Shown: one piece after another, positions 6,288 to 6,484 of the stretch | How the letters are laid out: every line of letters begins with the position of its first letter | How positions within the stretch are numbered: the first letter of the stretch is position 1 | Source of the DNA: Deltaproteobacteria bacterium | GTDB lineage: Bacteria; Desulfobacterota; DSM-4660; Desulfatiglandales; Desulfatiglandaceae | Direction of reading: 5' to 3' | Assembly: GCA_021159525.1 (NCBI GenBank) | Contig: JAGHEC010000210.1 | Location: 1-6,484 of the forward strand | Length of the DNA stretch: 6,484 bases | Made by a program: the position numbers and the translations under genes | Notes under the pieces: model-generated | Database searches by the model: none | The model's input: the letters and a program-made list of their open reading frames with translations, nothing else | What the model was told of the DNA's origin: nothing

Positions 6288-6407
6288 CAGCTCAATATTT
6301 AGGGGAAGCACAGTGAACGTAGCGCCGGGGGAGGAGGATTTTTCTTCCGCTCCGGGTCTCCGGGCTGGTCTCTTCAGTGACTTATCTGCGGGGGACACCC
6401 GCCTGCC
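6288..6407 (-). repeat. Right arm of the 120-bp inverted repeat
   Basis: Reading on the - strand from 6407 to 6288 reproduces bases 1-120 with about 15 differences. The outer 70 bp are nearly identical and the inner 50 bp more diverged. The GCGGG/CCCGC hairpin and the tandem CCCGGAG units are kept. The arm ends 16 nt before the radC ATG and overlaps its alternative TTG start, so it makes up nearly all of the radC leader. I found no convincing promoter within it. The sequence outside it (6408 onward) appears unique. Confidence 0.9.
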
Positions 6408-6461
6408 AACGCCAATTGAGCGTTCTTGCCAAGACTTTCGTCCCGTGGATCTGCGATGGCA

Positions 6462-6484
6462 GAAGGAGGTAACATGGGTAACAA
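6462..6484 (+). CDS. Start of a further gene, cut by the window edge
   Basis: AGGAGG within AAGGAGGT ends about 4 nt before ATG 6474, a near-perfect Shine-Dalgarno sequence. The visible codons read Met-Gly-Asn and then run off the window, so the product cannot be named. The gene would be divergent from radC, with a roughly 200-nt region holding the right repeat arm between them. The coordinates given include the ribosome binding site; the coding part is 6474-6484. Confidence 0.5.

Noticed and set aside
5636..6316. 226-codon open frame on the + strand
   Set aside because: It is antisense to radC, whose JAMM motif is intact. It arises from GC-rich codon bias.
1..6407. The whole region as a classical transposon or composite insertion sequence
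   Set aside because: There is an inverted repeat at both ends, but no transposase, integrase or resolvase is visible between them, and target duplications cannot be judged because the left flank is outside the window.

Overview
The window looks like chromosome from a moderately GC-rich Gram-negative anaerobe, most likely a sulfate reducer or syntroph of the Desulfobacterota (formerly Deltaproteobacteria). The hint comes from gene content: two radical SAM enzymes, an AmmeMemoRadiSam cluster and a large membrane spermidine-synthase-like protein. No rRNA or marker gene is present, so this placement is an inference.

Layout: two convergent gene sets face each other. On the + strand there is a promoter-like sequence (250-278), then an AMMECR1-domain protein (389-1114), a 14-helix membrane protein with a spermidine-synthase-like domain (1209-3308), and the AmmeMemoRadiSam radical SAM enzyme (3407-4582). 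On the - strand a RadC/JAMM protein (6271-5534) overlaps by 4 nt a second, unrelated radical SAM protein with a Cys-rich C-terminus (5537-4620). The two sets end 37 nt apart. At the right edge a strong ribosome binding site and ATG (6474) begin another + strand gene.

The most striking structure outside the genes is a long inverted repeat. Bases 1-120 match the reverse complement of 6288-6407 at about 105 of 120 positions, with 68 of 70 over the outer part. Each copy has the same orientation relative to the operon it precedes, so the pair could be a dispersed repeat, the ends of a mobile unit, or a shared upstream control element. No transposase is visible.

The + strand cluster is unusual in localisation. 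The AMMECR1 protein starts with a Sec-type signal peptide, the radical SAM enzyme with a Tat-like one, and positive-inside topology puts the spermidine-synthase-like domain of the membrane protein on the periplasmic side. Together these suggest an envelope-located AmmeMemoRadiSam variant. The AMMECR1 gene also has an internal ATG with a strong Shine-Dalgarno sequence exactly at the domain boundary, which would give a cytoplasmic form. The Memo partner is not in the window. The biochemical role of the system is unknown to me.
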